This document shows positions 15,199 to 22,996 of a DNA stretch of 64,000 nucleotides, piece after piece (the stretch's first letter is position 1; the number at the start of each line of letters is the position of its first letter). The stretch spans positions 12,914 to 76,913 of the forward strand of contig DAIPYJ010000006.1 of NCBI GenBank assembly GCA_036782775.1. Direction: 5' to 3'. Below the pieces are notes generated by a model that ran no database searches, had not been told where the DNA came from, and saw only the letters and a list, made by a program, of their open reading frames with translations. Made by a program: the position numbers and the translations under genes. The DNA is from CF-13 sp036782775 (GTDB taxonomy: Bacteria; Chloroflexota; Dormibacteria; CF-121).

Positions 15199-16133
15199 GC
15201 GCTCAGCAGCAAACGACCAACCTGGCAGCGGCAAACGCGTCGGCAGTCACCTGGGTCACCGACCCTGCGTATCCGCCGCTGCTCCGCCAGATTCACGACC
15301 CGCCACCGAGACTCTTCGTTGCCGGTCGCATCCCGGTCGGACCGATGATTGCGGTAATCGGGTCGCGCCGGGCGACGCCGTACGGTCAACGGGTCGCGCA
15401 CCGCCTCGGCCGCGATCTCTCTGAGGCCGGGGTGATCGTGGTCAGCGGGTTGGCGCGCGGCATCGACGCGGCGGCCCATCGCGGCGCGCTCGATGGGCCG
15501 ACGCCGACGATCGCGGTGATGGCAACCGGACTCGATCGGATCTATCCGCCGGAACACAAGGAGCTCGCGCAATCGATCGCGCGCAATGGCGCGCTGCTCA
15601 CCGAGGCGGAGCCAGGAACGTTACCGTTGCCCGGATATTTCCCGGTGCGCAATCGCATCATCAGCGGCCTGAGCCTGGGCGTCGTGGTGGTGGAAGCGGC
15701 CGAGCGCAGCGGTGCCTTGATCACGGCCCGCATGGCGCTCGAGCAAGGGCGCGAGGTCTTCTGTGTGCCGGGCAGTATCGACAATCCTGTCGCCGTCGGC
15801 TCTCATCGATTGCTCAAGGACGGCGCCAAGCTGATCGAAACCGTCGAGGATGTGCTGGAAGAATTTCCACAGCTCGCGCGCGCACCTGCGCGCGCGCAGG
15901 CGCATACGCACGCGCGTACGCGTGCGCGCACGCGCGCGGATTCAGAACCGCAAGATCCGGAAGTGTTTGTCGTTTGGGAGTTGCTGGATTGGGTAGAACC
16001 GCGGCATCATGATGATCTGGCCGCCGCGCTCGGGCTGGACATCAAAGAACTGAATCGGCGCTTGACGTTACTGGAAATGAGCGGCTATATAATCGGCGAC
16101 TCCGCTGGCGTCATCCGTCGACCCAAAGATTGA
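15195..16133 (+). CDS. dprA: DNA processing protein DprA (Smf)
   Basis: 312 residues. The Rossmann-like core has VIGSRRATPYGQRVA, SGLARGIDAAAHRGAL, PVRNRIISGLS and the ITARMALEQGREVFCVPG stretch. An Ala/Arg/Thr/His linker of low complexity (about residues 226-250) leads to a C-terminal winged helix. DprA loads RecA onto incoming single strands. GTG 15195 overlaps the comM stop. The linker is encoded by an unusual alternating pyrimidine-purine tract, and the topA promoter lies in the last codons. Confidence 0.94.
   Translation: MSAQQQTTNLAAANASAVTWVTDPAYPPLLRQIHDPPPRLFVAGRIPVGPMIAVIGSRRATPYGQRVAHRLGRDLSEAGVIVVSGLARGIDAAAHRGALDGPTPTIAVMATGLDRIYPPEHKELAQSIARNGALLTEAEPGTLPLPGYFPVRNRIISGLSLGVVVVEAAERSGALITARMALEQGREVFCVPGSIDNPVAVGSHRLLKDGAKLIETVEDVLEEFPQLARAPARAQAHTHARTRARTRADSEPQDPEVFVVWELLDWVEPRHHDDLAAALGLDIKELNRRLTLLEMSGYIIGDSAGVIRRPKD
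15875..15938. other. Alternating pyrimidine-purine tract (Z-DNA-prone)
   Basis: Within dprA, 15901-15938 is an unbroken 38-base alternation of pyrimidine and purine, mostly CG with CA/TG/TA steps. Shorter perfect runs lie at 15875-15885 and 15887-15898. It encodes the Ala/Arg/Thr-rich linker. Such DNA readily adopts the Z form under negative supercoiling. Confidence 0.75.
16062..16093 (+). promoter_or_regulatory. topA promoter inside dprA
   Basis: TTGACG (16062-16067) is followed after 18 bases by TATATA (16086-16091), which overlaps TATAAT (16088-16093). Transcription would begin near 16099, leaving a leader of about 35 bases before ATG 16135. It is the best -35/-10 pair on the + strand of this region. 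Confidence 0.6.
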
Positions 16134-16134
16134 A

Positions 16135-18456
16135 ATGGCAAACCCACTGATCATCGTCGAATCCCCCGCTAAGGCAAAGACGCTCGGCCGCTTTCTCGGC
16201 GGCAAGTACGAGATCCGTGCCTCGATGGGTCATGTTCGCGATCTACCGAAGAGCACGCTGGGCATCGACGTCGAGCACGCGTTCAAACCCGAGTACGTCA
16301 CGATCCCCGGCAAAGAGTCGACCATCAAGGAACTGAAAGCTGCCGCCAAGGGCGCCTCCGAGATCTTATTGGCTTCCGATCCGGACCGCGAAGGCGAGGC
16401 AATCGCCTGGCACCTCGCGCATGTGCTGCATCTCAAGGATCCGCGGCGCATCGAGTTGCACGAGATCACCCCCGGAGCGGTGGAAAAAGCGCTCGCCGCC
16501 TTGCGCCCCATGAATCTCGACCTGGTCGACGCGCAGCAAGCCCGCCGCGTGATCGATCGGCTCGTCGGTTACAAGCTCAGTCCGCTGCTGTGGAAAAAGA
16601 TCCGCAAGGGGCTCAGCGCGGGCCGGGTGCAGTCGGTTGCGGTGCGCCTGGTATGCGAGCGCGAGGAAGAGATCGAGAAGTTCGTGCCGGTCGAGTCCTG
16701 GACACTCGACGCGATGCTCAGCAAGCGCGATCTTGCCGACCGCGTCTTTTCTGCGCGGCTCATCCAGCAGGGCGAGGAGAAGCTCGAGCTCAAGGAAGAA
16801 GCGCAGGTGCAGAGGATCGTCGCCGCGCTCGAGGGCGCAACCTACACCGTGCTCGGGATCGAGACCAAGGACTCGACGCGCAACGCGCCGCCACCCTACA
16901 AGACCAGCACCCTGCAGCAGGACGCCTCCTCACGTTTGCGCCTCAAGCCAAACCGCACTATGAGCCTGGCGCAGCAGCTGTACGAAGGCATCGAGCTCGG
17001 CAGCGAGGGGCCGGTCGGCCTCATCACCTACATGCGAACCGACTCCTTCAGGATTTCGGACGAGGCGTCGACCGCGGCTCGCCGCTTCATCACCGAGCAC
17101 TACGGGCCCACCTACGCGCGCCGCGACAAGGTCGAGTTCAAATCGAAAGGCCCGGTGCAGGATGCGCACGAGGCGATCCGGCCGACCGATGTGACCCGCA
17201 CCCCCGATGCGGTTCGCCAGTATCTGACCGCCGATCAGCTGAGGCTCTATCGCCTGGTCTGGCAGCGCTTCACGGCCAGCCAGATGTCCGCCGCGCGCTT
17301 CGCGCAAACCCGCGTCGACATCGGAGCCGGCGACTACCAGTTCCGAGCGAACGGCTCGGTGCTCGTGTTCGACGGCTTCTATCGGGTGTGGGAACGCGAC
17401 AGCGACAATGACGAGGAGAAGGATCTGCCTGCGCTCACCGTCGGAGAGGTCCTGAACCTCCAGGAGCTCAAGCCGGAGCAACACTTCACGCAGCCTCCGC
17501 CGCGCTACAGCGAGGCCTCATTGATCAAGGCCCTCGAGGAGCTCGGCGTCGGGCGGCCGAGCACCTTCGCCCCAACGGTCGACGTCATCCAGACGCGCCA
17601 CTACGTCAAGCAGGAGGAGCGCCGGCTCTATCCCACCGAGCTCGGCAAAACGGTCAACGCCTGGCTGATCGATCAGTTCCCGGAAATCGTCGACGTCAAG
17701 TTCACCGCCGGCATGGAGGAAGAACTTGACGACGTCGAAGAAGGGCGGCGCAAATGGGTGCCGATCGTTCGTGAGTTCTATAAGCCCTTCGCCCAAACGC
17801 TGGTCAAGGCCGAGAAGGGACCGCGCGTCAAGGTCCCCATGAAGGAGACGGGCGAAGACTGCCCGAAATGCAAAGAGGAAGGGCGAACCGGTCGCCTCGT
17901 CTATCGAATGAGCCGGCTTGGCGAGTTCATCGGCTGCTCGCTCTACCCGGAGTGCGACTACATCAAGGGCCGTGAGGGCCAGGAGAAGGCGGCCCCGCCT
18001 GAGCCAACCGGCGAGATGTGCCCCAAGTGCGGCAAGCCGCTGGTCAAGCGGACAGGCAAGCGGGGTCCGTTCGTCGCCTGCTCTGGCTATCCGAAGTGCC
18101 GCTTCGTCAAGCGAGAGATCAACCCCGAAGATGTCGTTCCCGATCGCGTCTGCCCTAAGTGCGGCAAGCAACTGCTCAACCGTAAAGGCCGCTTCGGGAG
18201 TTTCGTCGGATGCTCGGGCTATCCCGATTGCCGGTATCTGGAGGCGGGAGCCCGGACGATCAAGCCACCCGAGCCGCACGAGCTGCTGATGGACGATCCC
18301 TGCCCGCGCTGTGGCAAGCCTCAGGTACTGCGCCAGGGCCGCTACGGCGAGTTCAAGAGCTGCAGCGACTACCCGAATTGCAAGCCGGAACGAGCCGCCA
18401 AGACAACCTCGGCGCGGCGGCCAAGGGCGAAAAAGCCGACCGTGCCGGCCGCCTGA
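16135..18456 (+). CDS. topA: DNA topoisomerase I
   Basis: Type IA enzyme of 773 residues that relaxes negative supercoils. The Toprim domain begins IIVESPAKAKTLGRFLG and includes ASDPDREGEAIAWHLA near residue 80. The catalytic tyrosine is in LITYMRTDSFRIS (about Y299). Four C-terminal Cys4 zinc-ribbon units start at about residue 577 (CPKC, CPKC, CPKC, CPRC), more than the minimal form needs for single-strand binding. ATG 16135 lies one base after the dprA stop. An internal promoter in dprA probably drives it. Confidence 0.97.
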   Translation: MANPLIIVESPAKAKTLGRFLGGKYEIRASMGHVRDLPKSTLGIDVEHAFKPEYVTIPGKESTIKELKAAAKGASEILLASDPDREGEAIAWHLAHVLHLKDPRRIELHEITPGAVEKALAALRPMNLDLVDAQQARRVIDRLVGYKLSPLLWKKIRKGLSAGRVQSVAVRLVCEREEEIEKFVPVESWTLDAMLSKRDLADRVFSARLIQQGEEKLELKEEAQVQRIVAALEGATYTVLGIETKDSTRNAPPPYKTSTLQQDASSRLRLKPNRTMSLAQQLYEGIELGSEGPVGLITYMRTDSFRISDEASTAARRFITEHYGPTYARRDKVEFKSKGPVQDAHEAIRPTDVTRTPDAVRQYLTADQLRLYRLVWQRFTASQMSAARFAQTRVDIGAGDYQFRANGSVLVFDGFYRVWERDSDNDEEKDLPALTVGEVLNLQELKPEQHFTQPPPRYSEASLIKALEELGVGRPSTFAPTVDVIQTRHYVKQEERRLYPTELGKTVNAWLIDQFPEIVDVKFTAGMEEELDDVEEGRRKWVPIVREFYKPFAQTLVKAEKGPRVKVPMKETGEDCPKCKEEGRTGRLVYRMSRLGEFIGCSLYPECDYIKGREGQEKAAPPEPTGEMCPKCGKPLVKRTGKRGPFVACSGYPKCRFVKREINPEDVVPDRVCPKCGKQLLNRKGRFGSFVGCSGYPDCRYLEAGARTIKPPEPHELLMDDPCPRCGKPQVLRQGRYGEFKSCSDYPNCKPERAAKTTSARRPRAKKPTVPAA

Positions 18457-18469
18457 GGAAACTCCGGGC

Positions 18470-18584
18470 TATACTTGGCCACGCGTAATTAAGCACGCGT
18501 TCTGACGGTGCTCGGGTTGCCTCGCACGAGGTCCGGTCGCCGGGTGAGGAGCGCGGAAGGTAAACACAGGAGGTCCATCGTCGT
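18470..18584 (+). promoter_or_regulatory. rpsB promoter and leader
   Basis: TATACT (18470-18475) is a good -10 without a clear -35. It gives a leader of about 100 bases ahead of rpsB, with a duplicated CACGCGT (18480-18486 and 18494-18500) whose ACGCGT cores can also pair with each other. AGGAGG lies at 18568-18573. Autoregulatory rpsB leaders bound by S2 are known in other bacteria; homology to them is not established here. Confidence 0.45.
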
Positions 18585-19424
18585 ATGCCACTCGTGACGC
18601 TCAAGCAACTGCTGGAGGCCGGGGTCCATTTCGGCCACCAGACCAGCCGCTGGAATCCCAAGATGAAGCGGTACATCTTCACCGCTCGCAATGGGATCCA
18701 CATCATCGATCTGCAGCAAACGGTCAAGCTGCTGGATGACGCCTCGAACTGGGTGAAGGATGTGGTCGGAAGCGGCCGCATGGTGCTCTTCATCGGCACC
18801 AAGAAGCAGGCCCAGGAATCGATCGAGCTGGAGGCGCGGCGCTCCGGCATGCCCTTCGTCAACCACCGGTGGATGGGGGGGATGCTCACCAACTTTTCCG
18901 TGATGCGGCGCCAGATCGAGCGGCTCAACAGCCTGCGTGCCATCCGCAACAACGGCGGCTTCACCGGCAGCAAGAAAACGATCACCGGACTGGAGGAGGA
19001 ATACCAGCGGCTCGAGCGCTTCTTCGGCGGCATGTCCGAGATGAAGCGACTGCCCGGTGCCGTCTATGTCGTCGATCCCCGCAAAGAGCACATCGCGGTC
19101 ACCGAGGCCCGCAAGCTGAATATCCCGATCGTGGCGATCACCGACTCCAACTGCGATCCGGATGAGATCGACCATGTCATCCCCGGCAACGACGACGCGA
19201 TCCGGGCGGTCAAGCTGATCACCTCCAAGATCGCCGATGCGGCGCTGGAGGCGCGCCAGCTGATCAGTCCGGAGGAGCTCGCCGCCGCGCCCGAGGTGCC
19301 GGCCATGCCCGAGTACACCTACGAAGAAGAGGAAGAGGACGAAGACGAGAAAGGGTTTGCCGGAATGCCCACCGTCAACGAGGCCGAGTTCTACGAGGAC
19401 GAAGCCCTGGACGACGAGAAATAG
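18585..19424 (+). CDS. rpsB: 30S ribosomal protein S2
   Basis: 279 residues. The S2 core shows LKQLLEAGVHFGHQTSRWNP, MKRYIFTARNGIHIIDLQQ, FVNHRWMGGMLTNF and the VVDPRKEHIAVTEARKLNIP region, followed by SNCDPDEIDHVIPGNDDAIR. An acidic tail (EEEEEDEDEK) extends the protein. tsf follows after two bases, the standard rpsB-tsf pair. Confidence 0.97.
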   Translation: MPLVTLKQLLEAGVHFGHQTSRWNPKMKRYIFTARNGIHIIDLQQTVKLLDDASNWVKDVVGSGRMVLFIGTKKQAQESIELEARRSGMPFVNHRWMGGMLTNFSVMRRQIERLNSLRAIRNNGGFTGSKKTITGLEEEYQRLERFFGGMSEMKRLPGAVYVVDPRKEHIAVTEARKLNIPIVAITDSNCDPDEIDHVIPGNDDAIRAVKLITSKIADAALEARQLISPEELAAAPEVPAMPEYTYEEEEEDEDEKGFAGMPTVNEAEFYEDEALDDEK

Positions 19425-19426
19425 CC

Positions 19427-20026
19427 ATGGCCATTTCAGCCGAGCAAGTCAAAGCGTTGCGTGACGCCACCGGCGCCGGGATGATGGACTCGAAGCGTGC
19501 CCTCGAAGCCACCAATGGCGATCTCGAGAAAGCGAAAGACTGGCTGCGCCAGAAGGGGATGGCGAAGGCCGGGGCGAAGTCGGCGCGCACCGCGCGGGAA
19601 GGTATCATCGCCACCTACATCCACCACAACCATCAGCTGGGCGTGCTCCTGGAGCTCAACAGCGAGAGCGACTTCGTCGCGCGAAATGACGAGTTCCGCC
19701 ACCTCGCTCACGAGGTGGCGGTCCACATCGCCGCTGCCGAACCGCACTACGTCCGGCGGGACGAAGTGCCGGAAGAGGTGCTGAACCGCGAGAAGGCGAT
19801 CTACGAGGGCCAGGCGGCCGATCAGAAGAAGCCGCCGCAGGTGGTCGAGAAGATCGTCCAGGGAAAGCTGAACGACTTCTACAAGCGCGAGGTCTTGATG
19901 GACCAGGCCTGGGCCAAGGATGACAAGCGGACCGTCGACCAGGTGGTCAAAGAGGCGATCGCCAAGCTGGGGGAGAACATAACCATTTCGCGGTTTGCGC
20001 GTTTCAAGGTCGGAGAAGCCAGCTAG
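19427..20026 (+). CDS. tsf: Elongation factor Ts
   Basis: 199 residues, the short form lacking much of the second core subdomain found in E. coli (283 residues). The N-terminal UBA-like domain has VKALRDATGAGMMDSKRALE. The EF-Tu contact motif is SESDFVARNDEF (usually TDFVA). It exchanges GDP for GTP on EF-Tu. Short EF-Ts is common in Gram-positive, Thermus and Chloroflexi-like lineages. It sits between rpsB and pyrH as expected. Confidence 0.95.
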   Translation: MAISAEQVKALRDATGAGMMDSKRALEATNGDLEKAKDWLRQKGMAKAGAKSARTAREGIIATYIHHNHQLGVLLELNSESDFVARNDEFRHLAHEVAVHIAAAEPHYVRRDEVPEEVLNREKAIYEGQAADQKKPPQVVEKIVQGKLNDFYKREVLMDQAWAKDDKRTVDQVVKEAIAKLGENITISRFARFKVGEAS

Positions 20027-20039
20027 TCCACTGCATGCT

Positions 20040-20780
20040 GTGATCAAGCCGTCGGCGCTGCCGCGCTACAAACGGGTGCTCCTCAAATTGGGCGGGGAGG
20101 GCCTCGCCGGCAAGGCGGGCTTCGGCATCGATCCGGACATCGTGCACGAGATCGCCGACGACGTCGTTCATGTCAAGAAAGAGTTCGATACCCAGTTCGC
20201 GATCGTGGTCGGCGGCGGCAACATCATCCGCGGCGACACCGCCAGCAAGCAGGGCATGGACCGCGTCACCGCCGATTACATGGGCATGCTGGCCACGGTG
20301 ATCAACGCGCTGGCGCTCCAGGACGCGCTCGAGAACATGGGCCAGCCAACCCGCGTCCAAACGGCCATCGGCATGGCTCAGGTCGCCGAGCCGTATATCC
20401 GCCGGCGCGCCGTCCGGCACCTGGAGAAGGGCCGGGTCGTGATCCTGGCGGCCGGCAGTGGCAACCCGTACTTCAGCACCGATACGACTGCCGCCCTGCG
20501 AGCCGTCGAAATCGAGGCGGAGGTCGTGCTCAAGGCGACCAAGGTGGACGGGATTTACGACTCGGATCCGAAGAAGAACCCGAAGGCCAAGCGCTACGAG
20601 CGCCTCGACTACCTCGACCTGATCAATCGCGATCTGCGCGTCATGGACCACACCGCCGTCACGCTTTGCCGGGAGAACAACATCCCGATCATCGTCTTTG
20701 ACCTCTCGGAAAGCGGCAACCTCGAGGGTGTGATCGCCGGCAAGCCGATCGGCACCGTGGTGGGGAAAGCCGCCGCATGA
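20040..20780 (+). CDS. pyrH: Uridylate kinase
   Basis: Amino-acid-kinase-fold UMP kinase of 246 residues. Motifs are YKRVLLKLGGEGLAG, VVGGGNIIRGD, DYMGMLATVINALALQDALE and TDTTAALRAVEIEAEVVLKATKVDGIYDSDP in segments typical for PyrH. GTG 20040 gives the usual short lead-in; an in-frame frame extension into tsf was rejected. It ends in an ATGA overlap with frr. Confidence 0.95.
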   Translation: MIKPSALPRYKRVLLKLGGEGLAGKAGFGIDPDIVHEIADDVVHVKKEFDTQFAIVVGGGNIIRGDTASKQGMDRVTADYMGMLATVINALALQDALENMGQPTRVQTAIGMAQVAEPYIRRRAVRHLEKGRVVILAAGSGNPYFSTDTTAALRAVEIEAEVVLKATKVDGIYDSDPKKNPKAKRYERLDYLDLINRDLRVMDHTAVTLCRENNIPIIVFDLSESGNLEGVIAGKPIGTVVGKAAA

Positions 20781-21334
20781 TCGAGGCCAATGTGAAAGAT
20801 GCCGAGGGCAAGATGCAGAAGAGCCTGGAGGCGCTGGGTCGCGAGATCCTGACCATCCGGACCGGTCGCGCCAGCCCGGCGCTGGTCGACAAGATCCCGG
20901 TCGAGTACTACGGCAATCCGACGCCGCTCAATCAACTGGCAACGATCACCGTGCCCGAGGCGCGGATGATCCTCATTCAGCCCTGGGATCGCTCCATCAT
21001 CAGTGCGGTGGAGAAGGCGATTCAGAAATCGGAGCTCGGCCTCAATCCTGGCAACGACGGCCAGCTGATCCGGGTTCCAATTCCGCCCCTCAACGAAGAG
21101 CGCCGCCGCGAGTACGCGCGCCTGGTCAAGCGCTATGCGGAAGACGCGCACGTCGCGATCCGCAACATCCGGCGGGAGCAGATCGATCGCATCAAGGCGC
21201 TCGAAAAAGAGAAGAAAATTTCCGCCGACGAAGCCCGACGCGGCGGAGAGCAGCTGCAAAAAGCTGCCGATCGCTTCATTGCGCTCGTCGATCAGATGGC
21301 GGCGCGCAAAGAAGCCGAGATCATGGAGGTCTGA
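20777..21334 (+). CDS. frr: Ribosome recycling factor
   Basis: 185 residues, the standard length. The three-helix bundle with inserted beta domain is recognisable from LEALGREILTIRTGRASPAL, VEYYGNPTPLNQLATI, PWDRSIISAVEKAIQKSELG and PPLNEERRREYARLVKRYAE. With EF-G it splits post-termination ribosomes. ATG 20777 overlaps the pyrH stop. Confidence 0.97.
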   Translation: MIEANVKDAEGKMQKSLEALGREILTIRTGRASPALVDKIPVEYYGNPTPLNQLATITVPEARMILIQPWDRSIISAVEKAIQKSELGLNPGNDGQLIRVPIPPLNEERRREYARLVKRYAEDAHVAIRNIRREQIDRIKALEKEKKISADEARRGGEQLQKAADRFIALVDQMAARKEAEIMEV

Positions 21335-21351
21335 GCGCCAAGGAGTCCGGG

Positions 21352-22074
21352 TTGAGCCAGTTGCCGCCGCCACAGCACGTCGCGATCATCATGGATGGCA
21401 ACAGCCGCTGGGCCCGCGAGCGGTTGCTGCCGCGCGTGATGGGACATAAGGCGGGCATCGAGTCGATCCGTCGCGTGGCGGAGGCGGCGGACCAGCGTGG
21501 CGTTCGGGTTCTTACGCTCTACGCCTTTTCCACCGAGAACTGGTCCCGTCCGCGTGACGAAGTCGATGCGCTGATGAGCTTGTTTTCCGACACCATCCGG
21601 CGTGAGGTGGAGGAGCTGGCCCGGCGCGGGATCGCATTGCGCTTCTCGGGGCGCGTCCACGAGCTTTCGCCCGCGCTTCAGGAGCAGATGCGGCAGGCCA
21701 CGGAACGGACGAGCGTTAGCGCGCGGGCGGTGCTCAACATCGCCATCAACTACGGCGGCCGCATCGAAATCGTGGACGCCGTGCGCGAGCTGGCGCGCGA
21801 AGGCGCCGATCTCCGGAACCTCGATGAGGCGATGCTCGCGTCCCACCTCTATACCCGCGATCTGCCTGATCCCGACCTCGTCATCCGGACGGCCGGGGAG
21901 ATGCGGCTGAGCAACTTCCTGCTCTGGCAGGCCGCCTACTCCGAGTTCTATTCGACGACGACCCTTTGGCCCGATTTCGGCGGCGCCGACTTTGATGAGG
22001 CGCTGGCCTCCTATCAGCGACGCGTCCGTCGCTTCGGGGCCCGCCCGGAGGAGGTTCCGCATCGAGGTCGCTGA
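21352..22074 (+). CDS. uppS: Undecaprenyl diphosphate synthase (cis-prenyltransferase)
   Basis: 240 residues. HVAIIMDGNSRWARER has the catalytic Asp; GVRVLTLYAFSTENWSRP, LNIAINYGGRIEI and DLVIRTAGEMRLSNFLLWQ are the other conserved regions. It makes the C55 carrier lipid for cell-wall glycans. TTG 21352 follows AAGGAG at good distance. The last codons contain GGAGGAGG, which looks like the ribosome binding site for cdsA. Confidence 0.95.
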   Translation: MSQLPPPQHVAIIMDGNSRWARERLLPRVMGHKAGIESIRRVAEAADQRGVRVLTLYAFSTENWSRPRDEVDALMSLFSDTIRREVEELARRGIALRFSGRVHELSPALQEQMRQATERTSVSARAVLNIAINYGGRIEIVDAVRELAREGADLRNLDEAMLASHLYTRDLPDPDLVIRTAGEMRLSNFLLWQAAYSEFYSTTTLWPDFGGADFDEALASYQRRVRRFGARPEEVPHRGR

Positions 22075-22927
22075 CGCCCAGGCGGACTCGGAGGCGCTCG
22101 CTTCCGCTCGGCGTTCCAACCTGCTGATCCGGATCCTCACCGCCGCGGTGCTGATCGCCGTCGTGCTCCTCGTGTTGCTCGCCGGTTCCGTCTGGGTTTA
22201 CGCCGCGCTGGCTGTCGTTCTCGGAGCAGGCCTGATCGAGTACTGGCAGCTGACGCGCGCGCTGCAAACGCCGGCGCCACTCTGGCTGCTGTTTCCGCTC
22301 AGCTACGCGTTCCTGCTCCGCGACCATTTGCCGGCGTCAGCCAACCTGACACTGGTCTTAGCGGCGGCCAGCGTGGTCGGACTCGGCGCCATGGTCTTCC
22401 TGCGCGACTGGCAGGCGAGCCTGACTCGCTGGGCGCTCGCCATCGGCGGAAGCCTCTGGCTGGGCCTGCTGCTCAGTTTTTACGCCTCGCTCTACTTTCG
22501 CCATCAACCGGACCCGACGCGACAGGGATTCTGGTTGGTCATCATCGTTTTCGTGACGATCTGGATCGGCGACACCGCCGCCATGCTGGCCGGGATGCGA
22601 TTCGGACGGCACCGGTTCTTCCCGCGCATCAGCCCCAAGAAGACGGCGGAGGGGGCGGTCGCCGAACTGCTGGTCAGCGCCGCGTTTTTCAGCGTGGCCG
22701 CGCTCTTTCTGCACATCGGTTTTCCGCACAATCTGCTCCTCGGCCTGCTGATTGGCGCCGCGGCCCAGGTCGGCGATCTGGTCGAGTCTCAGCTCAAACG
22801 AACCGCCGGCGTCAAGGACGCCAGCCAGTTGATCCCGGGTCACGGCGGCGTGCTCGATCGCATCGACTCGCTGCTTCCCGTGGGAGCGCTTGTGTACTAT
22901 TACCTCGCGTTCTTGCACCTGGCGTGA
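22061..22927 (+). CDS. cdsA: Phosphatidate cytidylyltransferase
   Basis: Integral membrane enzyme making CDP-diacylglycerol. Several hydrophobic helices precede the CdsA signature region: AQVGDLVESQLKRTAGVKD, then LIPGHGGVLDRIDSLL. The start is unclear. ATC 22061 stands six bases after a perfect GGAGGAGG (22047-22054) and gives 288 residues beginning just before the first helix. The canonical ATG 21992 lacks a Shine-Dalgarno and overlaps uppS by 83 bases; GTG 22150 would cut the first helix. Confidence 0.9.
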   Translation: MEVADAQADSEALASARRSNLLIRILTAAVLIAVVLLVLLAGSVWVYAALAVVLGAGLIEYWQLTRALQTPAPLWLLFPLSYAFLLRDHLPASANLTLVLAAASVVGLGAMVFLRDWQASLTRWALAIGGSLWLGLLLSFYASLYFRHQPDPTRQGFWLVIIVFVTIWIGDTAAMLAGMRFGRHRFFPRISPKKTAEGAVAELLVSAAFFSVAALFLHIGFPHNLLLGLLIGAAAQVGDLVESQLKRTAGVKDASQLIPGHGGVLDRIDSLLPVGALVYYYLAFLHLA

Positions 22928-22972
22928 GGCCGCCGGTGCAATGACCCCTTCAAAGCCGACGTTTCAGCTGAT

Positions 22973-22995
22973 GCGGGTGTCTCCCGCGTGTACAC
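22973..22995 (+). other. Hairpin and palindrome before dxr
   Basis: GCGGG (22973-22977) and CCCGC (22983-22987) can pair around a five-base loop, directly followed by the 8-bp palindrome GTGTACAC (22988-22995), which abuts ATG 22997. Either could affect dxr translation. Significance is uncertain. Confidence 0.25.
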
Positions 22996-22996
22996 C

